The notes beneath the pieces are model-generated. The model worked only from the letters and a program-made list of their open reading frames with translations, was not told where the DNA came from and did no database searches. A DNA stretch of 26,374 nt from JAZQNF01 sp045641505 (lineage in GTDB: Bacteria > Bacillota > Clostridia > Lachnospirales > Bianqueaceae): contig JAZUHB010000018.1 of NCBI GenBank assembly GCA_045641505.1, forward strand, positions 1 through 26,374, in the 5' to 3' direction. Made by a program: the position numbers and the translations under genes. Position 1 is the stretch's first letter. Each line of letters starts with the position of its first letter. Shown piece after piece: positions 15,884 through 23,185 of the stretch.

Positions 15884-15992
15884 AACACAAGAGTGAAGCG
15901 CATTTTCGGCGCTGCCGAAAATGCTAACACCAGAACACCTGAACCCTATTTTTGTGTTAGCGCTGCGCAGCAGCGCGCTTCACTCTTGTGTT
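15884..15992. repeat. 109-nt four-way-junction (cloverleaf) sequence
   Basis: Five consecutive segments account for every junction base. An 18-bp outer stem AACACAAGAGTGAAGCGC (15884-15901) pairs perfectly with 15975-15992. Arm 1 is a 9-bp hairpin (15902-15910 with 15914-15922). Arm 2 is GCTAACAC/GTGTTAGC (15923-15930 with 15954-15961) around a 23-nt loop. Arm 3 is a 5-bp hairpin (15962-15966 with 15970-15974). It lies about 23 nt before the start of the ABC exporter operon and next to the type A array. It could act as RNA in the leader or as DNA (cruciform or an inverted-repeat element). Confidence 0.85.
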
Positions 15993-15997
15993 ATTTA

Positions 15998-16092
15998 CGT
16001 TATTGCCGGCTTCGCCGGCCGTTATTGCGGCCGCAGGCCGCCGTTATTGCTGCCGAAGGCCGCCGTTATTGCTGCCGAAGGCAGCCGTTATT
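15998..16092 (-). repeat. Type A array: four palindromes at an exact 22-nt period
   Basis: On the minus strand AATAACG occurs five times (16092, 16070, 16048, 16026, 16004 as first bases), each separated by a 15-nt palindrome of 6-bp arms and a 3-nt loop. The arms differ between units (GCTGCC/GGCAGC, GCGGCC/GGCCGC, GCCGGC/GCCGGC) but remain self-complementary in three of four units; the unit at 16049-16063 has one mismatch. The first two units and part of the third heptamer are the 3' end of the rluA coding sequence. Confidence 0.9.
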
Positions 16093-16931
16093 TCCTCATC
16101 CTCCGCAACGGCCTCCACCCTCTTCCCGTTCCACGGCAGCGTAACCGCGATCCGATAGCTGTGCAGCGCGGTCCGCCCGATCAGCGGCGAGGGGGTCCCG
16201 TAGAGGCGGTCGCCGGTCAGCGGATGGCCGATGGCCGCGAAATGGGCCCGTATTTGGTGGGTTCGGCCCGTGGTCGGTAAAATACTCACGTAAGAGCGTT
16301 CAGGCCCCTTAATGAGCGTTTTGAAGCGCGTAGAGGCCATCTGTCCCCCGTCACCGCATACGCGGCGGTAGGAATCAGGGCTTTCGCGGCGGATCGGGAG
16401 CTCGATCGTGCCCTCGTCCGGCGTTTCGCCCTCCGCGACGGCCCGGTACTCGCGGATGAAGTCCGGCGTGTGGAGGAGCCGGCGCAGCCGGTCGTGGGCG
16501 TAGGCGTTCTTCGCGATCACCATCGCGCCGCTGGTCTCCCGGTCCAGCCGGTTCACCGGATGGAAGGCCGTCTCCGGGCCGAGGTACGCGGCGAGGGCGT
16601 TCCCGAGGGTCGCGTCGCCCCGCTCGCTCCGGCCGTGGACCGCGATCCCGGCGGGCTTGTCGAGGATCAGGATATCCTCATCCTCGTAAAGGATCCGGAG
16701 CGGAAGGGACACTTCTTCGAAGGCGCTCGCCTTCTCCGGGAGACGCGCCGTGACGCGCTCGCCCGCGGAAAGCAGACGGTCCGCCCGGGCGGGAGCACCG
16801 TTCACGAGGAGCGCGCCCGGCGTGAATTTCAGGCTCCGCACCCGGCCGGCGGGCAGCGCGAAGCGCAGGCGCAGGAAGCGGTCGAGCCGCCCCTCCTCGC
16901 CCGGCGCCACGACAGCCGTAAGCTCTTTCAC
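16044..16931 (-). CDS. RluA-family 23S rRNA pseudouridine synthase
   Basis: A 295-residue pseudouridine synthase of the RluA/RluC/RluD family. An S4-like RNA-binding domain occupies about residues 13-60. The catalytic domain follows, with the active Asp130 in HPVNRLDRETSG and the downstream motifs TGRTHQIRAHFAAIGHPLTGDRLYG. It isomerises uridines in large-subunit rRNA or tRNA; the exact target is not visible. The start codon is GTG at 16931, seven bases after GGAAGG. The last 15 codons and the stop are not family sequence: they are read from two type A repeat units (encoding ITAAFGS and NNGGLRQQ) and the TAA lies inside a repeat heptamer. The original C-terminus was probably replaced or extended by the repeat, beyond the catalytic core. 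Confidence 0.92.
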   Translation of the reverse strand: MKELTAVVAPGEEGRLDRFLRLRFALPAGRVRSLKFTPGALLVNGAPARADRLLSAGERVTARLPEKASAFEEVSLPLRILYEDEDILILDKPAGIAVHGRSERGDATLGNALAAYLGPETAFHPVNRLDRETSGAMVIAKNAYAHDRLRRLLHTPDFIREYRAVAEGETPDEGTIELPIRRESPDSYRRVCGDGGQMASTRFKTLIKGPERSYVSILPTTGRTHQIRAHFAAIGHPLTGDRLYGTPSPLIGRTALHSYRIAVTLPWNGKRVEAVAEDEEITAAFGSNNGGLRQQ

Positions 16932-16954
16932 GCGGGTCCCTTCCTTTCAAGAAA

Positions 16955-16985
16955 CGGGGAGGAAAGATGCGCTCCTCCCTCCCCG
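16955..16985 (-). terminator. Probable terminator after the GH109-like gene
   Basis: An 8-bp GC stem, CGGGGAGG (16955-16962) with CCTCCCCG (16978-16985), with a second purine/pyrimidine pairing inside the loop. The minus-strand tail is GTTTCTTG, a weak T-tract. It ends about 13 bases before the rluA ribosome binding site. Confidence 0.55.
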
Positions 16986-17002
16986 GACGAAATCCTGTTG
17001 TA

Positions 17003-18223
17003 TTATTCCTCGAAGTGGCAGGGATAGTCCCGCTCCCACTTGCCGTTGGTGAAATCCGGCACCGGCACGGGCGCGCCCGCCATGGAGACGGACTGCTCGG
17101 AAAGCACGGTGATGCACATCCAGGACGCCATGTCGTAGACGTCGATGGGAGGCAGGGTATTCTTGCGGATGCTCTCGAAGAAGGCGCAGAACACGAGATG
17201 GTCGATGCCGCCGTGGCCCGCGGTCACGTCGCTCTGCAGGAACTCCTTCCAGATGCGGTGCTCGTACTGGTCGCGGAACTGCTCGACGTTGCCCCACTGC
17301 TCCTTCCACCAGGGCTCCCGGTCGGAATTGACGCCGTCCAGGAAGATGGACTGGTTGTCCTCGATGTAGCAGCCCTTGGTGCCCTGCACGCGGAGGCCGC
17401 GGGAGTAGGCGTGGGGGGTGCTGGTGTCGAGGTTCAGGGTGATGGTCTCGCCGCCGGCGCACTTGATCACGGTGGTGACGACGTCGCCCTGGGCGAAGGG
17501 ATAATCCGCGAGGTCCGCGTTCTTCGCGCCGGGACGGCGCAGATAGTCGTTCAGACCGACGGGACGGTTGGCGATGGAGTTCACGGTCAGCATGCGGTTG
17601 CCGTGGTTGATGTTCAGCATCTGGCAGATGGGGCCGAGCGCGTGGGTGGGATAGTTGTCGCAGTTGCGGTGCTTGTACTCCTCCAGGCGGTAGTGGCGGT
17701 TCTCGCGGCCCTCGGTGATCTCGCCGCAGAGATCGTGATGGTACGCGCCCTCCAGATGGACCAGCGTACCGAACGCGCCCTGGCGCACCATGTTGAGCAG
17801 CATCAGCTCCTCACGGCCGTAGCAGCAGTTCTCCAGGAACATCACGGGGACCTTGGTCTCCTCGTAGGTATGGACCAGCTGCCACAGCTGATCGATGGAG
17901 TAGGCGCCGGCGACCTCGACGCCGGGACGGATGCCCTTCTTCATCGCGGTGATGCACAGCGGCACATGGTCCTTCCAGGAGGTGGCGATCACGACGGCGT
18001 CCAGGCCGGGGATCTCGAAGATCTTATCGGAATCGGTAGTGCAGACGGGGTCGTTGCCGCGGCGCTCGAGGACCATCTTGCGGGCATCCTCTGCCCGGTC
18101 CTCGTACAGGTCGCAGACGCCCAGGATCGTCACGTCGGGCTGATACTTCAGGATGTAATCCAGGTGGCCGGCACCTCTGCCGCCCAGGCCGATCATCGCG
18201 ATGTTGACGTTCTTCTCACTCAT
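17003..18223 (-). CDS. Gfo/Idh/MocA-fold protein resembling GH109 glycosidases
   Basis: A 406-residue protein with an N-terminal NAD-binding Rossmann domain (GLGGRGAGH, 12-20) and a C-terminal Gfo/Idh/MocA domain. The segments FLENCCYGREELMLLNMVRQG (about 129-149), EGAYHHDL (158-165) and NYPTHALGP (190-198) are those I associate with GH109 alpha-N-acetylgalactosaminidases, which use a redox cycle on bound NAD to break the glycosidic bond. Without alignment I cannot exclude an oxidoreductase. There is no signal peptide, so it would work in the cytoplasm on imported or recycled sugars. AAGGAG precedes the ATG, and the gap to the upstream DUF1846 gene is 21 bp, so the two are co-transcribed with the tsaE-tsaB-rimI cluster. 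The purpose of that association is unknown. Confidence 0.82.
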   Translation of the reverse strand: MSEKNVNIAMIGLGGRGAGHLDYILKYQPDVTILGVCDLYEDRAEDARKMVLERRGNDPVCTTDSDKIFEIPGLDAVVIATSWKDHVPLCITAMKKGIRPGVEVAGAYSIDQLWQLVHTYEETKVPVMFLENCCYGREELMLLNMVRQGAFGTLVHLEGAYHHDLCGEITEGRENRHYRLEEYKHRNCDNYPTHALGPICQMLNINHGNRMLTVNSIANRPVGLNDYLRRPGAKNADLADYPFAQGDVVTTVIKCAGGETITLNLDTSTPHAYSRGLRVQGTKGCYIEDNQSIFLDGVNSDREPWWKEQWGNVEQFRDQYEHRIWKEFLQSDVTAGHGGIDHLVFCAFFESIRKNTLPPIDVYDMASWMCITVLSEQSVSMAGAPVPVPDFTNGKWERDYPCHFEE

Positions 18224-18244
18224 GTTTCTTTGCTCCTTGGTTGC

Positions 18245-19732
18245 TTATTTATTGGAATAATGCTTTCTCGCCTGATATTCGGGATCGCAGGTGAGATGCA
18301 TGCCGAGCTTACGGAACACATTTTCGTCCACCGCGGAAAGAATCACGGTGGAATGGACCTCGCAGCCCCGGAGAGCGGAAAGCTGCTCGAGCGCGCGCCG
18401 GGCCCTCTCCTCGCTCACCGCGCAGATGGAGAGCGCGATCAGGATCTCATCGGAGTGGAGCCGGGGGTTGCGGTTGCCGAGATGGTCCACCTTCAGCTTC
18501 TGGATGGGCTCGATGACGTTCTGCTCGATCAGGAGCACCTCGTCGGGGATGCCCGCCAGCTCCTTGAGGGCGTTCATCAGCACCGCGGCGCAGGGGCCCA
18601 TCAGGTCGGAGGTCTTGCCGGTGACGAAGCGGCCGTCGGGCAGCTCGATCGCGACCGCGGGATTGCCGCCGGTGCGCTCCTTGACCGCGCGGGCCTTCTC
18701 GATCACGGGCCGCTCGCTCTCGTCGATGTCGAGCTGCTGCGTCAGAAGCTGGATCTTGCGGACCTCCTGCGCGCTGCAGAGCTCCTTGCGGAAGAGCACC
18801 TTCGCGGCGAAGTAGCGGCGCAGGATCTCCTGCCGGGCGGCGGCGCGGACGACCGCGTCGTCGACGATGCAGTTGCCCACCATGTTCACGCCCATGTCCG
18901 TGGGGGATTTATAGGGGCTCTTGCCGTAGATCTGCTTGAACATCGCGCACAGCACGGGGAAGATCTCCACGTCGCGGTTGTAGTTCACGCAGGTCTGGCC
19001 GTAGGCCTCCAGGTGGAAGGGGTCGATCATGTTGACGTCGTCCAGATCCGCCGTCGCGGCCTCGTAGGCCACGTTGACCGGATGGGACAGCGGCAGGTTC
19101 CAGATGGGGAAGGTCTCGAACTTCGCGTAACCGGCGGTGATGCCGCGCTTGTTCTCGTGATAGAGTTGGGAGAGGCAGGTGGCCATCTTGCCGCTGCCGG
19201 GGCCGGGCGCCGTCACGACCACCAGGGAACGGGTGGTCTCGATGTACTCGTTGCGGCCGTAGCCCTCCTCGCTGACGATCTTGATGATGTCGGAGGGATA
19301 GCCCTCGATGGGGTAGTGATGGAACACCGGCACGTCGAGCTCCCGCACCTTCCGCTCGAAGGCGGCGGCGGAGGGCTGGGCGTTGCAGCGGGTCAGCACC
19401 ACGCTGCCGACGTAGAGGCCTTTTTCGCGGAACGCGTTGATCAGGCGAAGCACCTCCAGATCGTAGGTGATGCCCAGATCGCTGCGGATCTTGGCCTTCT
19501 CGATGTCGTCGGCGCTGATGACGATCACGATCTCGGCCTGGTCGGCCAGCTGCTGCAGCATGCGCATCTTGCTGTCCGGCTCGAAGCCCGGCAGCACGCG
19601 CGCCGCGTGGTAATCGTCGAACAGCTTCCCGCCGAACTCCAGGTACAGCTTCCCGCCGAAATTGCGGATCCGCTCGCGGATGTGCTCGGACTGGGTCTTC
19701 AGATACAGCTCGTTGTCGAAACCGATCTTCAC
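18245..19732 (-). CDS. DUF1846 (UPF0371) family protein
   Basis: A 495-residue full-length member of the DUF1846 family, whose biological role is not established. The N-terminus KIGFDNELYLKTQSEHI is typical. A P-loop-like segment VVVTAPGPGSGKMATCLSQ occurs at about 171-189, and the central region AKFETFPIWNLPL and YKSPTDMGVNMVGNCI is strongly family-like. Structures in the family show a nucleotide-binding-like fold. No membrane segment or signal is visible, so it is cytoplasmic. It starts with GTG, well supported by AAGGAGG six bases upstream, 44 bp after rimI. It is followed by the GH109-like gene. Confidence 0.9.
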   Translation of the reverse strand: MKIGFDNELYLKTQSEHIRERIRNFGGKLYLEFGGKLFDDYHAARVLPGFEPDSKMRMLQQLADQAEIVIVISADDIEKAKIRSDLGITYDLEVLRLINAFREKGLYVGSVVLTRCNAQPSAAAFERKVRELDVPVFHHYPIEGYPSDIIKIVSEEGYGRNEYIETTRSLVVVTAPGPGSGKMATCLSQLYHENKRGITAGYAKFETFPIWNLPLSHPVNVAYEAATADLDDVNMIDPFHLEAYGQTCVNYNRDVEIFPVLCAMFKQIYGKSPYKSPTDMGVNMVGNCIVDDAVVRAAARQEILRRYFAAKVLFRKELCSAQEVRKIQLLTQQLDIDESERPVIEKARAVKERTGGNPAVAIELPDGRFVTGKTSDLMGPCAAVLMNALKELAGIPDEVLLIEQNVIEPIQKLKVDHLGNRNPRLHSDEILIALSICAVSEERARRALEQLSALRGCEVHSTVILSAVDENVFRKLGMHLTCDPEYQARKHYSNK

Positions 19733-19776
19733 GTTCTTCCTCCTTGTTATCGGGTGCTATTTGTCCCGGAAAGAAA

Positions 19777-20235
19777 TCAGAAATCCTTGACCATGATCAC
19801 GGCGTCTTCCTTGGGACGCTCGTAGAAGCCCCGGCGGATGCCGCGGGCGGAAAAGCCCTTGCGTTCATACAGATGGATCGCGCCCTTGTTGCTGACGCGG
19901 ACCTCCAGGGAGATGGAGCCGATGCCCAGCCGGGGACAGTCCGCCATCATCTGGTCCATCAGCGCGTGGCCCACGCCGCGGCCGCGCCAGTCGTGGGCGA
20001 CGGCGATGTTCGTGACCTGCGCCTCGTCCACCACCTGACGGAAGCCGGCGTAGCCGACCACCTTGCCCTCATATTCGGCCACCAGCATGTGGGCGCCGGG
20101 AACGGAGGCGATCTCCTCCGTCAGCGCGTCCCGGGACCAGGGCAGCGTGAAGCTGTCGACCTCGATGGAGTAGACCTCCTCGAGATCCTCGAGCTTCATC
20201 GGGCGAAGCTCGTATTCATAACGGGTCTGTGCCAT
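19777..20235 (-). CDS. rimI: Ribosomal protein S18-alanine N-acetyltransferase RimI
   Basis: A 152-residue GNAT acetyltransferase. The acetyl-CoA-binding motif A is RGRGVGHAL (about 84-92), preceded by VTNIAVAHDWR and followed by LEVRVSNKGAIHLYERKGF, the RimI pattern. RimI acetylates the N-terminal Ala of ribosomal protein S18 and is commonly encoded beside the t6A genes, as here. A perfect AAGGAGGT lies before the ATG. Only 13 bp separate it from tsaB, and DUF1846 follows in the same transcription unit. Confidence 0.92.
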   Translation of the reverse strand: MAQTRYEYELRPMKLEDLEEVYSIEVDSFTLPWSRDALTEEIASVPGAHMLVAEYEGKVVGYAGFRQVVDEAQVTNIAVAHDWRGRGVGHALMDQMMADCPRLGIGSISLEVRVSNKGAIHLYERKGFSARGIRRGFYERPKEDAVIMVKDF

Positions 20236-20248
20236 GTCGTAACCTCCT

Positions 20249-20962
20249 TCAGTGCTCCGGAGCCGCGGCCTTTTTCAGCCGCTCCTCCCGTTCCCGCTCA
20301 GCCTGCGGCTTGCGGAGATATTCCGGTTTCAGGTCGCTTCCGGAGATGGGGGCGACCCCCTCCGAAAGCTTTTCCAGCGCGAGCGCCGCGGACGACGCCG
20401 CCCGCAGATCCTTCTTGTCCGGGCTCGCCTTGCGGTAGAGCGCGCCCAGCTTTTCGCGGAAGAAATTTTCGTACAGATCGGCCGCGTCGCCCAGGAAGAG
20501 GCAGGGCCGTCCGAGCCGGATGAGCTCGTCGCAGAGCTCCTGCGGCGGCATCGCATCGGGTCCGTACAGACAGACGCCGCGATCGTAGACCGCGCCGTAG
20601 ACCTGGCTGCGGCGGGCATCCATGATGGGCACGGTGAGGCCGTCCCACTCGCCGGCGTTCCAGGCGAGGGCCTCCAGCGTGGAGAGGGGCAGCACCGGGA
20701 TCTTGTGTCCCAGCGCGAGGCCCTTGGCGGTCGCCGCGGCGATCCGGAGCCCCGTGAAGGAGCCGGGTCCCGCGGTCAGCGTGATCAGATCGAGCGCATC
20801 CGGCGTGACATCGGCCGCGCGGAGCACCGCGTCGATCATCGGCATCAGCGTTTCGGAATGGGTGAGCGGGCCGTTCACCGACTGCTCGGCGGCGATGCGT
20901 CCGTCCCGGAGCAGGGCCGCGCCGGCGACCTTGGCAGCGGCCTCGATGGCGAGAATGTTCAT
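20249..20962 (-). CDS. tsaB: tRNA t6A synthesis protein TsaB
   Basis: A 237-residue ASKHA-fold protein, the non-catalytic partner of TsaD in making N6-threonylcarbamoyladenosine at position 37 of ANN-decoding tRNAs. The N-terminus MNILAIEAAAKVAGAAL and the motif TAGPGSFTGLRIAAATAKGLA (about 63-83) are diagnostic. The start overlaps the tsaE stop (ATGA, 20959-20962), with AGGAGG eight bases upstream inside tsaE. The C-terminus ends in a charged, likely helical tail rich in Glu, Arg and Lys. TsaD and TsaC are not in the window. Confidence 0.94.
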   Translation of the reverse strand: MNILAIEAAAKVAGAALLRDGRIAAEQSVNGPLTHSETLMPMIDAVLRAADVTPDALDLITLTAGPGSFTGLRIAAATAKGLALGHKIPVLPLSTLEALAWNAGEWDGLTVPIMDARRSQVYGAVYDRGVCLYGPDAMPPQELCDELIRLGRPCLFLGDAADLYENFFREKLGALYRKASPDKKDLRAASSAALALEKLSEGVAPISGSDLKPEYLRKPQAEREREERLKKAAAPEH

Positions 20963-21462
20963 GCGCGCTCCTCCTCTCCGGCGATTTCAGCGTTCTGATC
21001 CGTGATTTCATCGCCGCGGTCCGGCTGTTCGACCGTGACCCGGCGGAATTCCGTCCCCTCGGCCAAATCCTTTTCGATCGTGACCCAGACGGCGTCCGCG
21101 GGCATCGCGCCGCGGAGCTGATCCGCCCATTCCACGAGGCAGACCGAGCCGTCGGCGGAATACTCGTCCCAGCCGATTTCGTACAGCTCGTCCTCGCTCC
21201 CGAGGCGGTAGATGTCGAAATGACAAAAGCGTCCCTTCGTCCCGTCCCCGAACACACAGGCGTACTCGTGGACCAGGGTGAACGTGGGGCTCGTGACCTC
21301 GCGCGCGACCGCCAGCCCCCGGGCAAAGCCGCGGGCGAAGGCCGTTTTTCCGACTCCCAGATCCCCGCGGAGACACCAGACCTCGCCGGGGCGGACCGAT
21401 CGGGCGAGCCGCTCGGCCAGGGCCTCGGTTTCGGCAGTACTGCGGGTGGAAAACGTCATCAT
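20959..21462 (-). CDS. tsaE: tRNA t6A synthesis ATPase TsaE
   Basis: A 167-residue P-loop ATPase that activates the TsaB-TsaD complex in t6A synthesis. The Walker A motif GDLGVGKT lies at 33-40. SPTFTLVHEY, HFDIYRL and CLVEWADQL follow in the expected order. Two adjacent ATGs (21462 and 21459) are candidates; GAGG lies seven bases before the first, which I chose. The frame runs 25 codons further upstream across the promoter, and that part is not used. The C-terminus carries about 20 extra acidic residues after the core. It is the first gene of a five-gene minus-strand unit. Confidence 0.94.
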   Translation of the reverse strand: MMTFSTRSTAETEALAERLARSVRPGEVWCLRGDLGVGKTAFARGFARGLAVAREVTSPTFTLVHEYACVFGDGTKGRFCHFDIYRLGSEDELYEIGWDEYSADGSVCLVEWADQLRGAMPADAVWVTIEKDLAEGTEFRRVTVEQPDRGDEITDQNAEIAGEEERA

Positions 21463-21508
21463 GAACAAACCTCGGATCGAACTTGGAATAAGACAATATA
21501 TGCTGATA

Positions 21509-21537
21509 ATTATAGGAGCATGCCCCTCCAAAAGCAA
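21509..21537 (-). promoter_or_regulatory. Sigma-A promoter for tsaE-tsaB-rimI-DUF1846-GH109
   Basis: Minus strand: TTGCTT (21537-21532), 17-bp spacer, TATAAT (21514-21509). The leader is about 40 nt. Its -35 box lies eight bases from the -35 box of the divergent ECF promoter, so the two promoters probably influence each other. Confidence 0.75.
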
Positions 21538-21545
21538 CCTTTTTC

Positions 21546-21574
21546 TTGACTTTGACCCCGAAATCTTCTAAAAT
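21546..21574 (+). promoter_or_regulatory. Sigma-A promoter for the ECF S component and DUF3737
   Basis: TTGACT (21546-21551), 17-bp spacer, TAAAAT (21569-21574). The predicted leader is about 30 nt, too short to hold a riboswitch. Confidence 0.8.
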
Positions 21575-21610
21575 TGAGTATGCACTTAATTCCCGCAAAA
21601 AGGACTTGAC

Positions 21611-22339
21611 ATGAACGAAAAATGGACCGCTCTCTGGAGCGATTTCAAGGACAACCTGGGCTTCATCGGCATCGCGCTGGCGATTTCCGTCGGGCTGGTC
21701 CTTCTCGCCTGGCTGGCCGAGAAGCTTTCGAAGAAGCCGGAGGGCACCGAGCCCCCGAAGCTCCGGCGCCTCACCGTCACGGCCCTGTGCGCCGCTCTGG
21801 CCGCCGTGCTGATGCTCTTCGACATCCCTCTCTATTTCGCCCCGAGCTTCTACAAGATGGATTTCAGCGAGCTGCCCGTGCTGTTCTGCGGCTTCGCGCT
21901 CGGCCCCGTGGCCGGCATCGTCTGCGAGTTTCTGAAGGTGCTGCTCAAGACCCTGATCAAGGGCACCTCCACCGCCTTCGTCGGCGAGTTCTCGAACTTC
22001 GTCCTCGGCTGCGCGATGATCCTGCCCGCCGCGGTCCTCTACCGTTTCAGGAAGACCCGGACCCGCGCCCTCTGGGGCATGATCCTCGGCACCGTGACGA
22101 TGACCGTCTTCGGCAGTCTCTTCAACGCCTTCTACCTGATCCCGCAGTACGCGCGGCTCTTCGGCATGTCCGTCGAGACGATCGTTGCGCTCGGCACCAA
22201 GGTCAACCCCTTCATCACGGACGTCCGGACGCTCGTCCTCTTCGCCGTGGTCCCCTTCAATCTAATCAAAGGACTGCTGGTCTCGGCCATCACGTTCTTT
22301 GTCTATAAGTTCGTCAAAAAAATTCTGATTGGACAATAA
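21611..22339 (+). CDS. ECF transporter S component, probably riboflavin (RibU-like)
   Basis: A 242-residue integral membrane protein. An extra N-terminal hydrophobic segment (about 17-37) and a charged linker precede a six-helix S-component core. The stretch KMDFSELPVLFCGFALGP, then EFLKVLLKTLIKGTSTAFVGEFSNFVLG, closely resembles the RibU pattern (a DxSDxPALxxxFxxGP-like loop and a GVGELANF-like loop), so riboflavin is the favoured substrate; another vitamin is possible. S components need the shared EcfT/EcfA module, which is not in the window. AAAAGGA lies before the ATG. No FMN riboswitch is present between promoter and start. DUF3737 follows three bases after its stop codon. Confidence 0.85.
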   Translation: MNEKWTALWSDFKDNLGFIGIALAISVGLVLLAWLAEKLSKKPEGTEPPKLRRLTVTALCAALAAVLMLFDIPLYFAPSFYKMDFSELPVLFCGFALGPVAGIVCEFLKVLLKTLIKGTSTAFVGEFSNFVLGCAMILPAAVLYRFRKTRTRALWGMILGTVTMTVFGSLFNAFYLIPQYARLFGMSVETIVALGTKVNPFITDVRTLVLFAVVPFNLIKGLLVSAITFFVYKFVKKILIGQ

Positions 22340-22342
22340 CCC

Positions 22343-23185
22343 ATGCTGATCGAAAATCAAAGCTTCGACGCCGAGCGCGCCCTGTATCATCTTTGCGATG
22401 CGGAGGTGCGCTCCTGTCAGTTTGCCGGTCCCGCGGACGGCGAATCCGCGCTGAAGGAGGCCCGCAGCGTCAGGGTCTCCGACTCCTCCTTCCTGCTGCG
22501 CTACCCGCTGTGGCACGTGGAGGGCTTCGAGCTCAAAAACTGCGGGATGACCGAGACCGCCCGCGCGGCCCTCTGGTATTCCGAAAACGGCCTGATCGAG
22601 GACTGCGTCCTGGGCGGCGTGAAATGCCTGCGTGAGTGCGGCGACATCACCCTCCGGAACACGAAAATCCTCTCGCCCGAGTTCGGCTGGCGCTGCCGGA
22701 ACGTGACCTTCGAGAACTGCGAGATGCAGGGCGGCGAGTACTTCATGTTCCAGTGCGACGGCGTCACGATGAAGGACACGAAGATGAAGGGCAAATATTC
22801 CTTCCAGTACAACACCGGTCTCGTAATCGAGAACTGCGAGCTGGACACCAAGGACGCCTTCTGGCACACCAAGGGCGCCACCGTCCGCAACTCCGTCATC
22901 CGCGGCGAGTACCTGGCCTGGTACTCCGAGGGCCTCACCCTGGACCACTGCCGCATCATCGGCACCCAGCCCCTCTGCTACTGCAAGGACCTCACCCTGA
23001 TCGACTGCACGATGGAGGACTGCGACCTGGCCTTCGAATACTCCACCGTGAACGCGACGGTCACGGGCCACATCGACTCCGTCAAGAACCCCCGCGAGGG
23101 CCGCATCGCCGCCGAGTCCATCGGCGAGATCATCCTCAAGGATTCGCTCTATCCCTGCTTCTGCAAGATCGAGACGGCGCGTTGA
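22343..23185 (+). CDS. DUF3737 family beta-helix protein
   Basis: A 280-residue protein of repeated short strands with the rhythm of a right-handed parallel beta-helix: xLKNCxM, LRNTKI, FENCEM, MKDTKM, IENCEL, VRNSVI, LDHCRI, LIDCTM. It matches the DUF3737 family, whose function is not established; beta-helix proteins often bind or modify carbohydrates. No signal peptide is seen, so it is probably cytoplasmic. The start is three bases after the ECF gene and has no clear ribosome binding site, so its translation probably depends on coupling. Its last five coding bases-to-stop region reads directly into a type B repeat: the arm ACGGCGCGT encodes the final residues and the TGA follows at once. 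Confidence 0.85.
   Translation: MLIENQSFDAERALYHLCDAEVRSCQFAGPADGESALKEARSVRVSDSSFLLRYPLWHVEGFELKNCGMTETARAALWYSENGLIEDCVLGGVKCLRECGDITLRNTKILSPEFGWRCRNVTFENCEMQGGEYFMFQCDGVTMKDTKMKGKYSFQYNTGLVIENCELDTKDAFWHTKGATVRNSVIRGEYLAWYSEGLTLDHCRIIGTQPLCYCKDLTLIDCTMEDCDLAFEYSTVNATVTGHIDSVKNPREGRIAAESIGEIILKDSLYPCFCKIETAR

Noticed and set aside
16967..19825. 952-residue plus-strand frame opposite the GH109-like and DUF1846 genes
   Set aside because: Antisense artefact with the same biased composition. The minus strand holds well-recognised families with ribosome binding sites.
21575..21610. FMN riboswitch before the RibU-like gene
   Set aside because: The predicted leader is only about 30 nt, far too short, and no conserved aptamer sequence is seen.
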